The notes under the pieces were generated by a model. It did no database searches. It was not told the DNA's origin and was given only the letters and a program-made list of their open reading frames with translations. This document shows, piece by piece, positions 53,150 through 62,485 of a stretch of 64,000 bases of DNA (position 1 is its first letter; each line of letters begins with the position of its first letter). Source of the stretch: Gliomastix tumulicola (lineage: Eukaryota > Ascomycota > Sordariomycetes > Hypocreales > Bionectriaceae). Both the position numbers and the translations under genes were made by a program. The stretch is taken from NCBI GenBank assembly GCA_001599755.1, contig BCHX01000004.1, positions 2,542,001-2,606,000 of the forward strand, read 5' to 3'.

Positions 53150-55393
53150 ATGAGAGATGCAGCAACAGCCCTGGGAGACGAGGAGATGGGCGCCCGGGAT
53201 ACTGCTGCTGCTGATGCACCTCCCCCCTCGTATGAAGCGGCCAACGCCAACACGGACCAAACGGCCGCCCTGCAGCTGCACCCGCTCCCCGCCAAGGACG
53301 CCCTCATCGTGCAGATCCGCCCGCCGACGACGCCTCCCCCCGGCATCAAGCGCCACGTGCCCTGCGACATCGTCCTCGTCATCGACGTCTCGGGCAGCAT
53401 GGGCATCCGCGCCGACGTGCCGGGCGAGTCGTCGGATGAGGCCAACGGCGAGAGCCCCGGGCTCAGCGTGCTCGACCTGACCAAGCACGCGGCGCTCACC
53501 ATCATCGAGACGCTCGACGACGGCGACCGGCTGGGCATCGTGACCTTCAGCAGCCGCGCACAGGTCGTGCAGCGGCTGACGCCCATGACGAAGACCAGCA
53601 AGGAGGCCGCCCGGCGCAACGTGCGCGGCATCAAGAAGCAGGACGCGACGAACCTGTGGCACGGCCTGCTCGACGGCGTCAAGCTGTTCCGCGAGGCCGA
53701 GGAGGATGCCAGCGGGCGGGTGCCCGCGCTCATGGTGCTCACGGACGGGAAGCCGAACTTCATGTGTCCGCCGGCCGGGTACGTGCCCAAGCTGCGGTCG
53801 ATGCTGCCGCTGCCGGCGTCTATTCATACCTTTGGATTTGGATACAACCTCGAGTCCGGGCTGCTGAAATCCATCGCTGAGATTGGAGGTGGTAACTACG
53901 CCTTCATCCCCGATGCGGGCATGATTGGCACTGTGTTTGTGCACGCCGTGGCGAATCTGCAGAGCACGTTTGCCACCAACGCTGTGCTTGAGCTGTCGTA
54001 TCCGAAAGGCCTGCAGATCAGAGAGTGCATGGGCGCGTACGTGGACCAGCAGAAGCCGAAGGAGACGGCCGACGGCTGGCAGCTGAGCATGAACCTGGGC
54101 AACCTGCAGTACGGGCAGTCACGAGACATCTACCTAGAAGTCGACGGTATCGCAAAGCTCCGCGATCTCTCCGAGAAGGAGAAGATGCAGTTCTCCATCG
54201 TCGCCGCGCAAATCACATACAAGCAGTCCGGCAGCGCGACCACCGACACGTCCATTGCCCAGCGCAGCATCCTCGATGCATCAACCCTCCCGGACAACGA
54301 AGTGGCTTACCACGAGTCCCGCGCCCGCATCTGCCGCTTCCTCGCCTCCATCTTCCCGCTCTCCATCCTCGAAGTCCATGAGCCCATCGAGGGCGACGCC
54401 CTCCTCGACAAGCGCGACGAGCTCACCCTCCTCGTCGACGACCTCCCCGCGCAGCGCTACAAGGACACCGACCCGCGCAACCGCGCCCTCGTCGAAGACC
54501 TCGACGCGCCCGAGCCCCGGGGCCAGGTCTCGCTCGCCGTCCGCAGCGACGTCTACTTCCGCCGCTGGGGCGTGCACTACCTCCCCTCGCTGCTCAACGC
54601 GCACGCGCGCCAGGTCTGCAACTCGTTCAAGGACCAGGGCCCGCTGCAGTACGGCACGGGCAGCCCCCTCTTTATCGCCTGCCGGGACAGGCTGGACGAC
54701 GCGTTCGACAATCTGCCCGCGCCGGAGCCGAGTCTGCCGCCGCGGGCGCGCATCTTTGCGAATGGCGGCGCCGCGCTTCCGCCGAGTGGGCATAGGACTG
54801 CCTTCTCCATGTCGCGGTACCACAACCCGCTGGGTGTGTGCTTCGCGGGGTCTACGCCTGTTGCGCTGGCGGCTTCCTCAAAGCGGACCGTGCCGATCCG
54901 GGCGCTGCGACGCGGCATGATGGTGCGGACGCCTGTCGGTGCGCGGAGGGTCGCCGCTGTGCTCAAGACGCGGGTGGACGGCGAGACGCTCTGCCGCGTG
55001 CCCGGCGGTGTCCTCGTGACGCCGTGGCATCCGATTGCCGGCGGCGGCGAGGGCAAACGATGGGTGTTCCCCGCGCAGGTCTCGGTCGGCACGGTGAGAT
55101 ACACGGGCTGCGTCTACTCGGTGCTGCTGCAGCGCGACGAAGACGCGAGAGCGCACGCGCTGAGGGTAGGCTCGATCTGGGGCACGACGCTGGGACACGG
55201 CATCACTACGTCCAAGGACGGTCACCACGACGACGACTACGTGCGAGCACACGAGTTCTTCGGGGACTACGACAGAGTGGCAGAGGCACTGGGACAGCTG
55301 GGCGTCAAGAGGAACGGCATCGCAGTCGGACGGGGAGTGACGCGGGATGAGGAGACGGGGCTTGTGACGGGGTTCAGGACCGCACACGAGTAG
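53150..55393 (+). CDS. VWA domain protein with C-terminal Hint (Vint) autoprocessing domain
   Basis: The first ATG in frame (53150) gives 747 residues, no intron. A von Willebrand A domain spans about 70-260 with an intact MIDAS start DVSGSMG (79-85) and LMVLTDGKPN. A Vwaint-type beta region follows (YPKGLQIRECMGAYV...LGNLQYGQSRDIYLEV), then a helical stretch. From Cys564 (GVCFAGSTPVALA) a Hint-fold domain runs to about 720 with the T624-PW-H627 block, as in the Vint family. Hint domains share the intein/Hedgehog fold and use the first Cys for self-cleavage. No signal peptide is seen. The function of these fungal and protist proteins is unknown; calcium-dependent adhesion or ubiquitin-linked roles have been guessed for relatives. 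Confidence 0.93.
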   Translation: MRDAATALGDEEMGARDTAAADAPPPSYEAANANTDQTAALQLHPLPAKDALIVQIRPPTTPPPGIKRHVPCDIVLVIDVSGSMGIRADVPGESSDEANGESPGLSVLDLTKHAALTIIETLDDGDRLGIVTFSSRAQVVQRLTPMTKTSKEAARRNVRGIKKQDATNLWHGLLDGVKLFREAEEDASGRVPALMVLTDGKPNFMCPPAGYVPKLRSMLPLPASIHTFGFGYNLESGLLKSIAEIGGGNYAFIPDAGMIGTVFVHAVANLQSTFATNAVLELSYPKGLQIRECMGAYVDQQKPKETADGWQLSMNLGNLQYGQSRDIYLEVDGIAKLRDLSEKEKMQFSIVAAQITYKQSGSATTDTSIAQRSILDASTLPDNEVAYHESRARICRFLASIFPLSILEVHEPIEGDALLDKRDELTLLVDDLPAQRYKDTDPRNRALVEDLDAPEPRGQVSLAVRSDVYFRRWGVHYLPSLLNAHARQVCNSFKDQGPLQYGTGSPLFIACRDRLDDAFDNLPAPEPSLPPRARIFANGGAALPPSGHRTAFSMSRYHNPLGVCFAGSTPVALAASSKRTVPIRALRRGMMVRTPVGARRVAAVLKTRVDGETLCRVPGGVLVTPWHPIAGGGEGKRWVFPAQVSVGTVRYTGCVYSVLLQRDEDARAHALRVGSIWGTTLGHGITTSKDGHHDDDYVRAHEFFGDYDRVAEALGQLGVKRNGIAVGRGVTRDEETGLVTGFRTAHE

Positions 55394-55642
55394 ACGAGAT
55401 CATGACTCTCCGTATGTATGTATTTAAATATCCCTGGCGACGGCCTCAAGATAGGCAATGTCCAGCACGATTACCTATGAACAGACCAGGATTGTCCGTG
55501 AAGTGGGGGAATGTGATGTACGGACGGTTGGAGAAGGCAGATGAATCCTTTCCCCCTTCCCCGCCTTCACGGATGGTCGCCACATATTATTCGACATTCA
55601 CACTGCAAACAAACATTCACATCAAGAGCACTTTTCTACACC

Positions 55643-56400
55643 ATGGCCTTTATCCGTCAATACCAGCCCTCAGACTTTGAGGCCACAGCCCACATTGTCA
55701 GTAATCTCATCCCACTCAAAACCAGTCTACGCGGCGACAACTAACAAACCCCCCCCAGTGCCGAGAGACGCTCGCCCCGTCCCTCACACACTCCGAGGAC
55801 GCGCGCCGCCTGGCCCCTTACCTCTGGACGCACCAGTACACCGCCCTCTCGCCCTCGACGTGCTTCGTCCTCGACGACGGCACCGGCCGCGCCGTGGGCT
55901 ACTGCATCGGCTGCCCGGACATCCCGTCCTTCCTCGCGGCCTACGAAGCCGGCTACGTGAGGCCCATCCTCGACGCGCCCTCCTCCGAGGTCGAGAGACC
56001 GGCCGATGTGACCACCACGCGCGAATCCTGGACGGCGACACCGGATGGCGCCATCAACGGCGTCGCCATGGCGCAGCAGGCGTACAACCCGACGTGGCTG
56101 CTCGTCGAGGGCAACGAGGATGTCCTCGCGCAAGGATACGCGGCGACGATGCACATCGACCTGCTCGAGGGGTGGCGGGCGGGTGGCTGGGGCCGGAAGC
56201 TGATTGCGCAGTTTGCGAGTTCGATACGGGCGGCGAGGGGAGCCAGCAGCAGTAATGACGGCGACGGTGACGGGTTCAGGGGCATCTGGATCGGCATCGC
56301 GGCGGACAATGCGCAGGTCATCGGGTTCTACGAGAAGGTCGGCTTCAGGCAGATCGAGAACAGTCCCGGCGGGGGTCCCAGGATGGTTATGGATTTGTAA
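55643..56400 (+). CDS. GNAT-family N-acetyltransferase, 231 aa
   Basis: Two exons, 55643-55696 and 55759-56400. The donor is GTCAGT, and the acceptor follows a C-rich tract with an ACTAAC branch site. The first exon encodes the typical GNAT opening FIRQYQPSDFEATAHI and the second continues CRETLAPSL. Later motifs are VGYCIGCPD, HIDLLEGWRAGGWGRKLIAQF (acetyl-CoA pyrophosphate-binding motif A, here GWRAGGWGRKL) and GIAADNAQVIGFYEKVGF (motif B). It transfers acetyl from acetyl-CoA to an amine; the substrate is unknown. An acidic insert lies at about 95-135. Similar fungal proteins often act on small molecules. Confidence 0.92.
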
Positions 56401-56817
56401 GAGACGGTTGGACAGCAAGGTGTATATATGAAAGTATATATAAAAAATATGAGCGTACATTTTTCCCGTACAAAAATAGATAAAGAGAGAGCAGAGAGAA
56501 AGTGGTATTATCCCAAGACAAAAAGAAAAAAAAGAAAATAAATAAATAAAAGAGTCAAAAACGCCTGAAAAACCCAAGACAAGGAAGGGGGTATCTATCT
56601 CACGAGGCGCCCGTCGCTCCGCCTCATTCCTTTGGCTGTGCGTGTGTGTAGTCGACACTCCTCAGCAGTTTCCCCCGCCTCCACGCGCTCCCTCATCCGA
56701 CTCCAACTCCCAGCTTCGCTTTTTGGAACATAAATTCCATAAAAGACAAGAGACGTTTCTTCTGAGGCCTTGCTGCCTGGTGGTCCATCTTGGTGGCCCG
56801 TCTGCGCGTGAACGGGC
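56401..56817. other. 3' flanks, no gene seen
   Basis: An A-rich stretch (about 56515-56560) reads as a polyadenylation region for the GNAT gene or, on the other strand, a T-rich 3' UTR of the microprotein gene. Confidence 0.5.
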
Positions 56818-56922
56818 TTAGCAGGCAGGGCAGTTGGTGCACTGCTTGTGGCCGCAGCCGGTGCAGGTGGTGCTGATGACGATCATGCCACCGCACTTGC
56901 AGCAGTACTCGAAGGCGGGCAT
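56818..56922 (-). CDS. 34-residue cysteine-rich microprotein, probable zinc binder
   Basis: ATG at 56922, stop TAA at 56820-56818, 34 codons. Eight of 34 residues are cysteine, at 7, 8, 10, 20, 23, 28, 31 and 34, with His25. The layout is YCCKCGG, TTCTGCGHKQC, then TNCPAC. Three CxxC units and CGH suggest one or two zinc-ribbon-like knuckles or a metallothionein-like metal store. Nearly every codon ends in C or G, the bias of well-expressed fungal genes, which argues against chance. A family of fungal small CxxC proteins of this style exists, but I cannot name this one. The long flanks suggest generous UTRs. Functional assignment is open. Confidence 0.65.
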   Translation of the reverse strand: MPAFEYCCKCGGMIVISTTCTGCGHKQCTNCPAC

Positions 56923-59269
56923 TGTGGTGGTAGTTGTTTGGTGTTTGTTTGGTTGTTGTGTTTTGGTGTAAAGTGTGAGGGCGAGTATGAGCGTGTGTGT
57001 GTGGTGGCTGGCGACGGCGAGGTGGTGCTTGTAAGAAGGGCTGGCGGGCAGGCGCTCGTTTTTATCTTTCTCTTCTACCCATCCATCCAGTCAGCTCACC
57101 GAACAGAACATACCCAAGTCACAGGAAAACCAAAAGAGGGATTTATAATCTTACCGCTTGACAAATCGTACGGACGTGAACTGTTGAAAAAAGGACAACC
57201 ACCAGCTCCCGAGGGTGGTGGGCGGCACTGCTCATCTTATACCTGCCACACACGCCACTCACAAAGTACTAACATACTTACCCAGCCAGAGAAAGGCGGC
57301 GAGTCACCACCCCACGGCAGAGCAGCAAGGTTCGGGAAAAGGCAGAAAATGGATGGGCAAAGAATTACATTGACTTTTTACGGATGCACAAGCCACTCGA
57401 TTGGCTGGGCCCATGCTTCCCTGCCACCTTCTTCCCCAGTTAGCGGCCCCCCCTTGTCTCAGTCAGTCAGTCAGTTAAAGTGTCTACTCTCGGCTTAAGG
57501 AACTAACACATCTGCCTGGCCCTGCAGTATTTTTCTCTCGTGAGGATCAGGCCAGGGTGCCCCACCCAGCCTCTGTGCTTTTTCGCCGCCCTCCGAAAGG
57601 TGCATGTTACCCCCGGTCCAATCAGCTTTCCGTATCCCATTCCCCTGCGTCATGAGGAGAACCAATGAGAAGAGGGAAAATCCCATCTCTTTCTGTCCCC
57701 TTCCTCTCGCCTCTCCCACAAAATCCAAGCCACTCAGAAACCTGTCCCCCTTCACACCCTTCGCCTCTTTCCCCCAGAGATGATCTTCAGCGTGAGAAAA
57801 GTGCGGGGTTGCGGGCGCAAAGGACACGACTGGTGGGATCCGAAAAATTTAATTAAAAATTGTCCCCCAAGGAGGGTGACCACAAAGTTGATGCCTCGCC
57901 GCCGTGACAGGCCAGGCGCCAAAAGATAAAGAAATCCCCCAGCCGACGAATCACCCTTCGAGGAGTAATACCTCGGGGTCATCGCAACCACCCTTTCCGG
58001 GGCACCGGCGGTCCCCCAGGGTCGCAGTCGGGATGTGGCCCCCGGCCATCACACTAGCGGGACAAAGGGGTGGTAACGATGCTTATGCCTTGGAATGGGG
58101 TCATAGTAGCACACGTAGTCAGTTCCTGCACCAGGTTCCGTCTCGGTTGCAACAAGCCCATCGTTCGTGGGCTGACCTAGTAGACGCTAGCACACCCCGA
58201 CCGCTGGGGCAGAATGACGCATTTCCTTCTGTCACTCGCCGACCTGCCTGGAGCTCTGGGCTCTACTTTCGCCTGCTTTTAGTCCCGTTCGCATTGGGGC
58301 CTGGGCTGACACACCTCCTGGAAGCCTCGAACCTCGCGCCCGTGCTACGACCCGAAACTTCAACGCCAACCTTCACGGACCAAACTCTACTCGCAGCCCG
58401 TCTGACAGCACTAATAAGCGAAGCGCAACAAGCTCCAGCAAACAAGAACACCCGTGACACCTGGAGAAAACACGGCCGTTCTCCCCCTCCCCCTCCCCCT
58501 CCCCCACGCCATGGGCTTACTCCAACCCATCCCATCGGCCGGTCGAGAGTTCCAACCATCGAAATTAATCCGTTAATTTATGCGGGGTAGTAAGGGACTT
58601 CCGGAAACCCAGCATCCCGATTACGGCAGTCATCAGAAAGCCACGGAAGACAAATCAATATTAGGAGGGTTGCCTGCTTACTTACTTATACAGTAGGGTA
58701 CCTACATACATACTTACATACTTACCTATAGTACGTACGTACATACATCGACCCAGCACCATCACCCGATAGTCCCCTGGTCTCGGCCCAGACATGCTCA
58801 CATTCTCCCAAACAGTAAAATTGGTACAATCTCAGTAAACTCTCTTTGCTTTGCCTTGAATATCCCGTTGGTATCTGATGTGAAAAATAGCAAACAGAAC
58901 TCATTTCCCCCCCTACACAGCTTGGTGTGCGCATGCGTAGTAGAATCAGCACAACTGTGTGTCATTACGATAAAATATGTACCAGTCTGCTCCGGCAAGA
59001 AAAAGTGAAACAAACGATCGATGCACCCCAGTAATTCCCGTTCCTCCCAAAAAGAAGGCGCCTGCTCTGAATTCCGAAGCTCCCGCTTGTTCAGTCGAGC
59101 ATGATATCTCGCGAGACCATGGTTCAAGATCTCAGACGATTCGATTAAGAAATGTTTAATGGAAAAAAAGACCGACTGCACCTGGACAGCTCTCAGAACT
59201 GCCCAGCAAGCGTAATATATACGTGCGAAATGTAAGTCGAGGCCAACATAGCCTAAGTTGAAGAATGCA
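56923..59269. other. Long intergenic region with tetranucleotide repeat
   Basis: 2.3 kb with no supportable gene. A 228-codon open stretch (57904-58590) begins with GTG, lacks family motifs and runs through a CCCCCT repeat. A TACx repeat lies at about 58674-58748. Confidence 0.5.
58674..58748. repeat. TACA/TACT/TACG tetranucleotide repeat
   Basis: Imperfect TAC-N units (TACATACATACTTACATACTTACC, then ACGTACGTACATACAT). Such tracts are common and length-variable in Pezizomycotina. Confidence 0.85.
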
Positions 59270-62200
59270 TCAGAACATGCCATGATGACCGTTGCTTCTT
59301 GGTGGCGGCATCTGAGGAGCACCGTGGGGTGGTCCATCACGGGGGAACGGTCTGCCTTGCGGCCCCGGAGGTCCGTAACCTGGCCCCTCATTAGGCACTC
59401 GCCGAAGCCGTTGTCTAAACTGGCTCGGGTCGCCCTCTTCATCAGGCATGACCAATGGTCGGCGACCTGCCGGCAGCTTATCCGGACTCATTGGCAGGTA
59501 GGGCGAAGGAGGGGCGCTGCCATCATTGCGGCCCATTTCACTTCCCATCTGCTTGCGCCGAGGGTTGATAGGCGGCAGTGGGGGGGCTGACGGGCTGGAG
59601 CCCACATGAGGCCCCGGAGGGCCGCGATGGCCTGTGGCAGACCCAGGTCGGCTATACGGACCAGGCGACTGGTCGCCTCGAGCTGCGTACGGAGGCATTG
59701 GAGACCGCTTGAAATCGCCCATCCCAGGGGAGGGCGCCGGACCGGGATACGGGGCACCTCCGTTCGGGCCAGGACTGAAGGATCGCTGGTCCTCACGGGC
59801 TGACGATGGCGCGCGATAGCGGGGTCGCGGAGCTGGCTGGCCTCCGCTGCTCGTCTCGGAGCCGCTGCGATCTCTCTCGGAGGGGCGGTGGTAGCCTGCG
59901 CGGGACCCAGCGCGAGATCCCGACCGAGACCTGGGGTTGGACGCTTCCTCGCTGGGGCTATATGCAATTGGCTGCAGAATGGGCATGTAAGGCTGGCTTG
60001 GCGGCGGAGGGGGTGCCTGGTTGGGCGCCTCGGGGGGCTCGTAGCGCTGCCGGACTTCTTTCTCCTTCATTCTCTGCAGCTCACGACGGGCTTGGCGGAA
60101 AGCCTTGAGGCCAGCATGGATGTTCTCATCCTTCTCGGATTGCGGAGACTCCGCCTCTGATGGCCTGCGACTCTCGTGGGTTCTGTCATTAGGTTGAGCA
60201 TGGTTGGATTCCAAGGAAGAGCCTCGAGGGGGCGGCGACGACATGTTGCTGGGTGGGCTGATGGTGAGCGGCTTCTTAGACTTGGGCTGGGCGGCCTCGG
60301 TCGCGTTTCGATCACGATCAACGAGCGATCCTGTACTAGACTTCGATCGAAGAAGGCTGAAAGCGGTCGGTCGAGGCGGAGCCCACTCTTGACTCGCATC
60401 CGCGGGCAACAGTGCTGGCGAAGTCGCGCGGCTCTGATCAGAATCGACATACGACGTCAACTTCTCACGCACCCGCCGAGCACCATCAGCGAGATGTCGA
60501 GCGAACTCCTCATGCTCGCGCTGCTTGTTCGAGTCAACAGGCTGCAGAGGGCTCGAGTGCTGAGCATCGTCGGGGGTCTTTTGTCTGACAGGGCTGCTCA
60601 TCTCGGTGTAAGGGTTGTCCCAGTCATTGACAACCGGGTTTGTAACTGCCTTCTCAGGAGTCGAGGTGGACGAGCCGTGGTCGACCTCATTCGCGGCTCC
60701 ATACACGGATGATGAGGTGCTAACGTTGCTAACGTTACGCAAGTGTTGACGGACCATACCGCTAAGCCCAGACGTTGGGCCCAGGGTCGGGGAGTCCTCG
60801 GCAGCCTCTTCCCTCACGCTGCCCTTTGCGCTAGGCAAAGGGTCATCGTCCGATGTCCGGGAGGAGATTGACAACGGCGTGGGAAGTGCCGATCTCCTGA
60901 AGGCAGGGTGCTGCTCATCATCCGGTCGTTCCAGGTTGACTTGGAATGTAGTCTGCTGCGAAAGCTCAGGCAGCTGCGGCGCCGGCGCCGGCGCATCGTC
61001 TGTCATGTCGAGAAACGTGGTGCGCACAGTTTCCTCCTCGACGGTAGGCTCCGTCTGTCCAGTGCTCGAGTCGGTTCTGTCATACGTCGGTCTTGCGAGA
61101 GAAGATGACCGGGAACCATCGCGGGGGTTGGAGGAGTTGGACTCGGCACGGGTTCGGGAAGTAGGGGTCTCGCGACCCTGCTGAAGCTGCTTTTGACGTT
61201 GAGCAAATCTATTCTCATCGTATTGTTGAGCAGGGCGGGCGAAGAAGCCAAGGGCCGTGGCCTTTCCCCGATCATTGGGCTGGATAGACAGCATCGGGTG
61301 CTCCTCAGTCTCGCTGACAGGCGGGCTCAAGGGTGGGGAGGTCGGCTTCTGGTCAGGCTTTGCAAACTTGAAGCTCGACTCTGCAGGACTCGGAGCCGAT
61401 GACATGGTACTATGAGGGCTGAAAGACCGCATGTTTGGGGCGCTCGCCTTGCCCACAAGAGGCCGGCGTCCATCGGTGCGATCCGCCGTTGCAGTGGTAG
61501 GGGACGATGCACTAGGAGTCAGGTCAGGCGTTCGGTTGCCAAGTCGAGAGCGAGATATGGTGTCGAAGCGGGACAGCGCCGACGATTGTTGATCATGGAG
61601 GTCCTGTGTTAGACCCTGCTCATACAACCGCCGGGTACGAGTTACGCTGCGTTCAGGCAGCAGTGCCGGGCTCGTTCCTGACGAGGTCACCGCGGCTGGC
61701 TGCCAGTCCTTGAGCGAGGGGGCGGGCTGCGACGAGGTAACGGATGTCGCCGCAGTCGAGTTTCTCGGACCGGAGGAAGTTGTTGAGCTAGTCTCACGGC
61801 GTCTGCTAAACTCGTGAGTAGGCGATGTCGGGTCAGGCTCATGGAAATCGTTGAGCTCCTGGTCCTCCTCATACGACTTCCTCTCCCGTTCTGCCTGTCG
61901 CCATTTCTGGAAGGCGGATTGAGCTACGTCGTCCTCGTAGACGGCACGGCCAGGCAACCCACCCGACTTGGTGGTGCTCGTGGCCGAGATCTTGTAGATC
62001 TTTTGTCTTCCGCCAAACAGGTTGTTCCCATCGGTTGGCTTTCCTCGGCTCATGATACTGCCGGAGATAGAGGCGGCATCATCTGCCGATTGGTATGAAT
62101 CTTGGCGGGCGAATGGCGGCGCCTGAATCGATCCCACTTCAGCAATGTCATCTAGCCCGCCGCTGAGCCCAAAGTCCATCCTAGACTGTCTTTTCGGGTA

Positions 62201-62485
62201 AAGAACGCTATCATCGCTCGCCTTCCCCAGCATACTAGTCGGGTCATCTTGCTCGCGAAGCATAGAAAATCGGGCTGAAAGTCCCGTCATCAACAGACTG
62301 GTTCTGAAGTCATCGGTAGATGGCAGCGCTGTGGAGATATTGACATCCTCCTTTATGGGAGCCTCTTCGACCTTCTTTGAGCGGCCGAACATCCGGAACG
62401 GCCCCGATGACTCCGACTCGATCGAGGGGCGTGGAGCCGCCACCAAATCGTCCTTGGCCTTCTTCCGACCTCGAAGTCTGTTCAT
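59270..62485 (-). CDS. Large disordered Pezizomycotina-conserved protein, 1071 aa
   Basis: Single long frame; the first ATG (62485, MNRLRGRKKAKDD) gives 1071 residues. The N-terminal 330 residues hold the parts I recognise from a conserved ascomycete family of unknown function: LPSTDDFRTSLLMTGLSARFSMLREQDDP, SDDSVLYPKRQSR, NLFGGRQKIYKI and RAVYEDDVAQSAFQKWR. The middle is Ser/Thr/Pro-rich with several basic clusters. About 820-860 is a charged helix (LKAFRQARRELQRMKEKEVRQRYE). The C-terminal 200 residues are Pro/Gly/Arg-rich. It is a likely scaffold with no enzymatic motif. A CTCACAG acceptor 29 bases upstream of the ATG and a GTACGT donor near 62755 suggest a 5' UTR intron. Confidence 0.88.
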   Translation of the reverse strand: MNRLRGRKKAKDDLVAAPRPSIESESSGPFRMFGRSKKVEEAPIKEDVNISTALPSTDDFRTSLLMTGLSARFSMLREQDDPTSMLGKASDDSVLYPKRQSRMDFGLSGGLDDIAEVGSIQAPPFARQDSYQSADDAASISGSIMSRGKPTDGNNLFGGRQKIYKISATSTTKSGGLPGRAVYEDDVAQSAFQKWRQAERERKSYEEDQELNDFHEPDPTSPTHEFSRRRETSSTTSSGPRNSTAATSVTSSQPAPSLKDWQPAAVTSSGTSPALLPERSVTRTRRLYEQGLTQDLHDQQSSALSRFDTISRSRLGNRTPDLTPSASSPTTATADRTDGRRPLVGKASAPNMRSFSPHSTMSSAPSPAESSFKFAKPDQKPTSPPLSPPVSETEEHPMLSIQPNDRGKATALGFFARPAQQYDENRFAQRQKQLQQGRETPTSRTRAESNSSNPRDGSRSSSLARPTYDRTDSSTGQTEPTVEEETVRTTFLDMTDDAPAPAPQLPELSQQTTFQVNLERPDDEQHPAFRRSALPTPLSISSRTSDDDPLPSAKGSVREEAAEDSPTLGPTSGLSGMVRQHLRNVSNVSTSSSVYGAANEVDHGSSTSTPEKAVTNPVVNDWDNPYTEMSSPVRQKTPDDAQHSSPLQPVDSNKQREHEEFARHLADGARRVREKLTSYVDSDQSRATSPALLPADASQEWAPPRPTAFSLLRSKSSTGSLVDRDRNATEAAQPKSKKPLTISPPSNMSSPPPRGSSLESNHAQPNDRTHESRRPSEAESPQSEKDENIHAGLKAFRQARRELQRMKEKEVRQRYEPPEAPNQAPPPPPSQPYMPILQPIAYSPSEEASNPRSRSGSRAGSRAGYHRPSERDRSGSETSSGGQPAPRPRYRAPSSAREDQRSFSPGPNGGAPYPGPAPSPGMGDFKRSPMPPYAARGDQSPGPYSRPGSATGHRGPPGPHVGSSPSAPPLPPINPRRKQMGSEMGRNDGSAPPSPYLPMSPDKLPAGRRPLVMPDEEGDPSQFRQRLRRVPNEGPGYGPPGPQGRPFPRDGPPHGAPQMPPPRSNGHHGMF

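Noticed and set aside
57904..58590. 228-codon plus-strand open frame
   Set aside because: Starts with GTG, low-complexity Pro/Arg content, runs through a CCCCCT repeat, no recognisable motif or splice sites.
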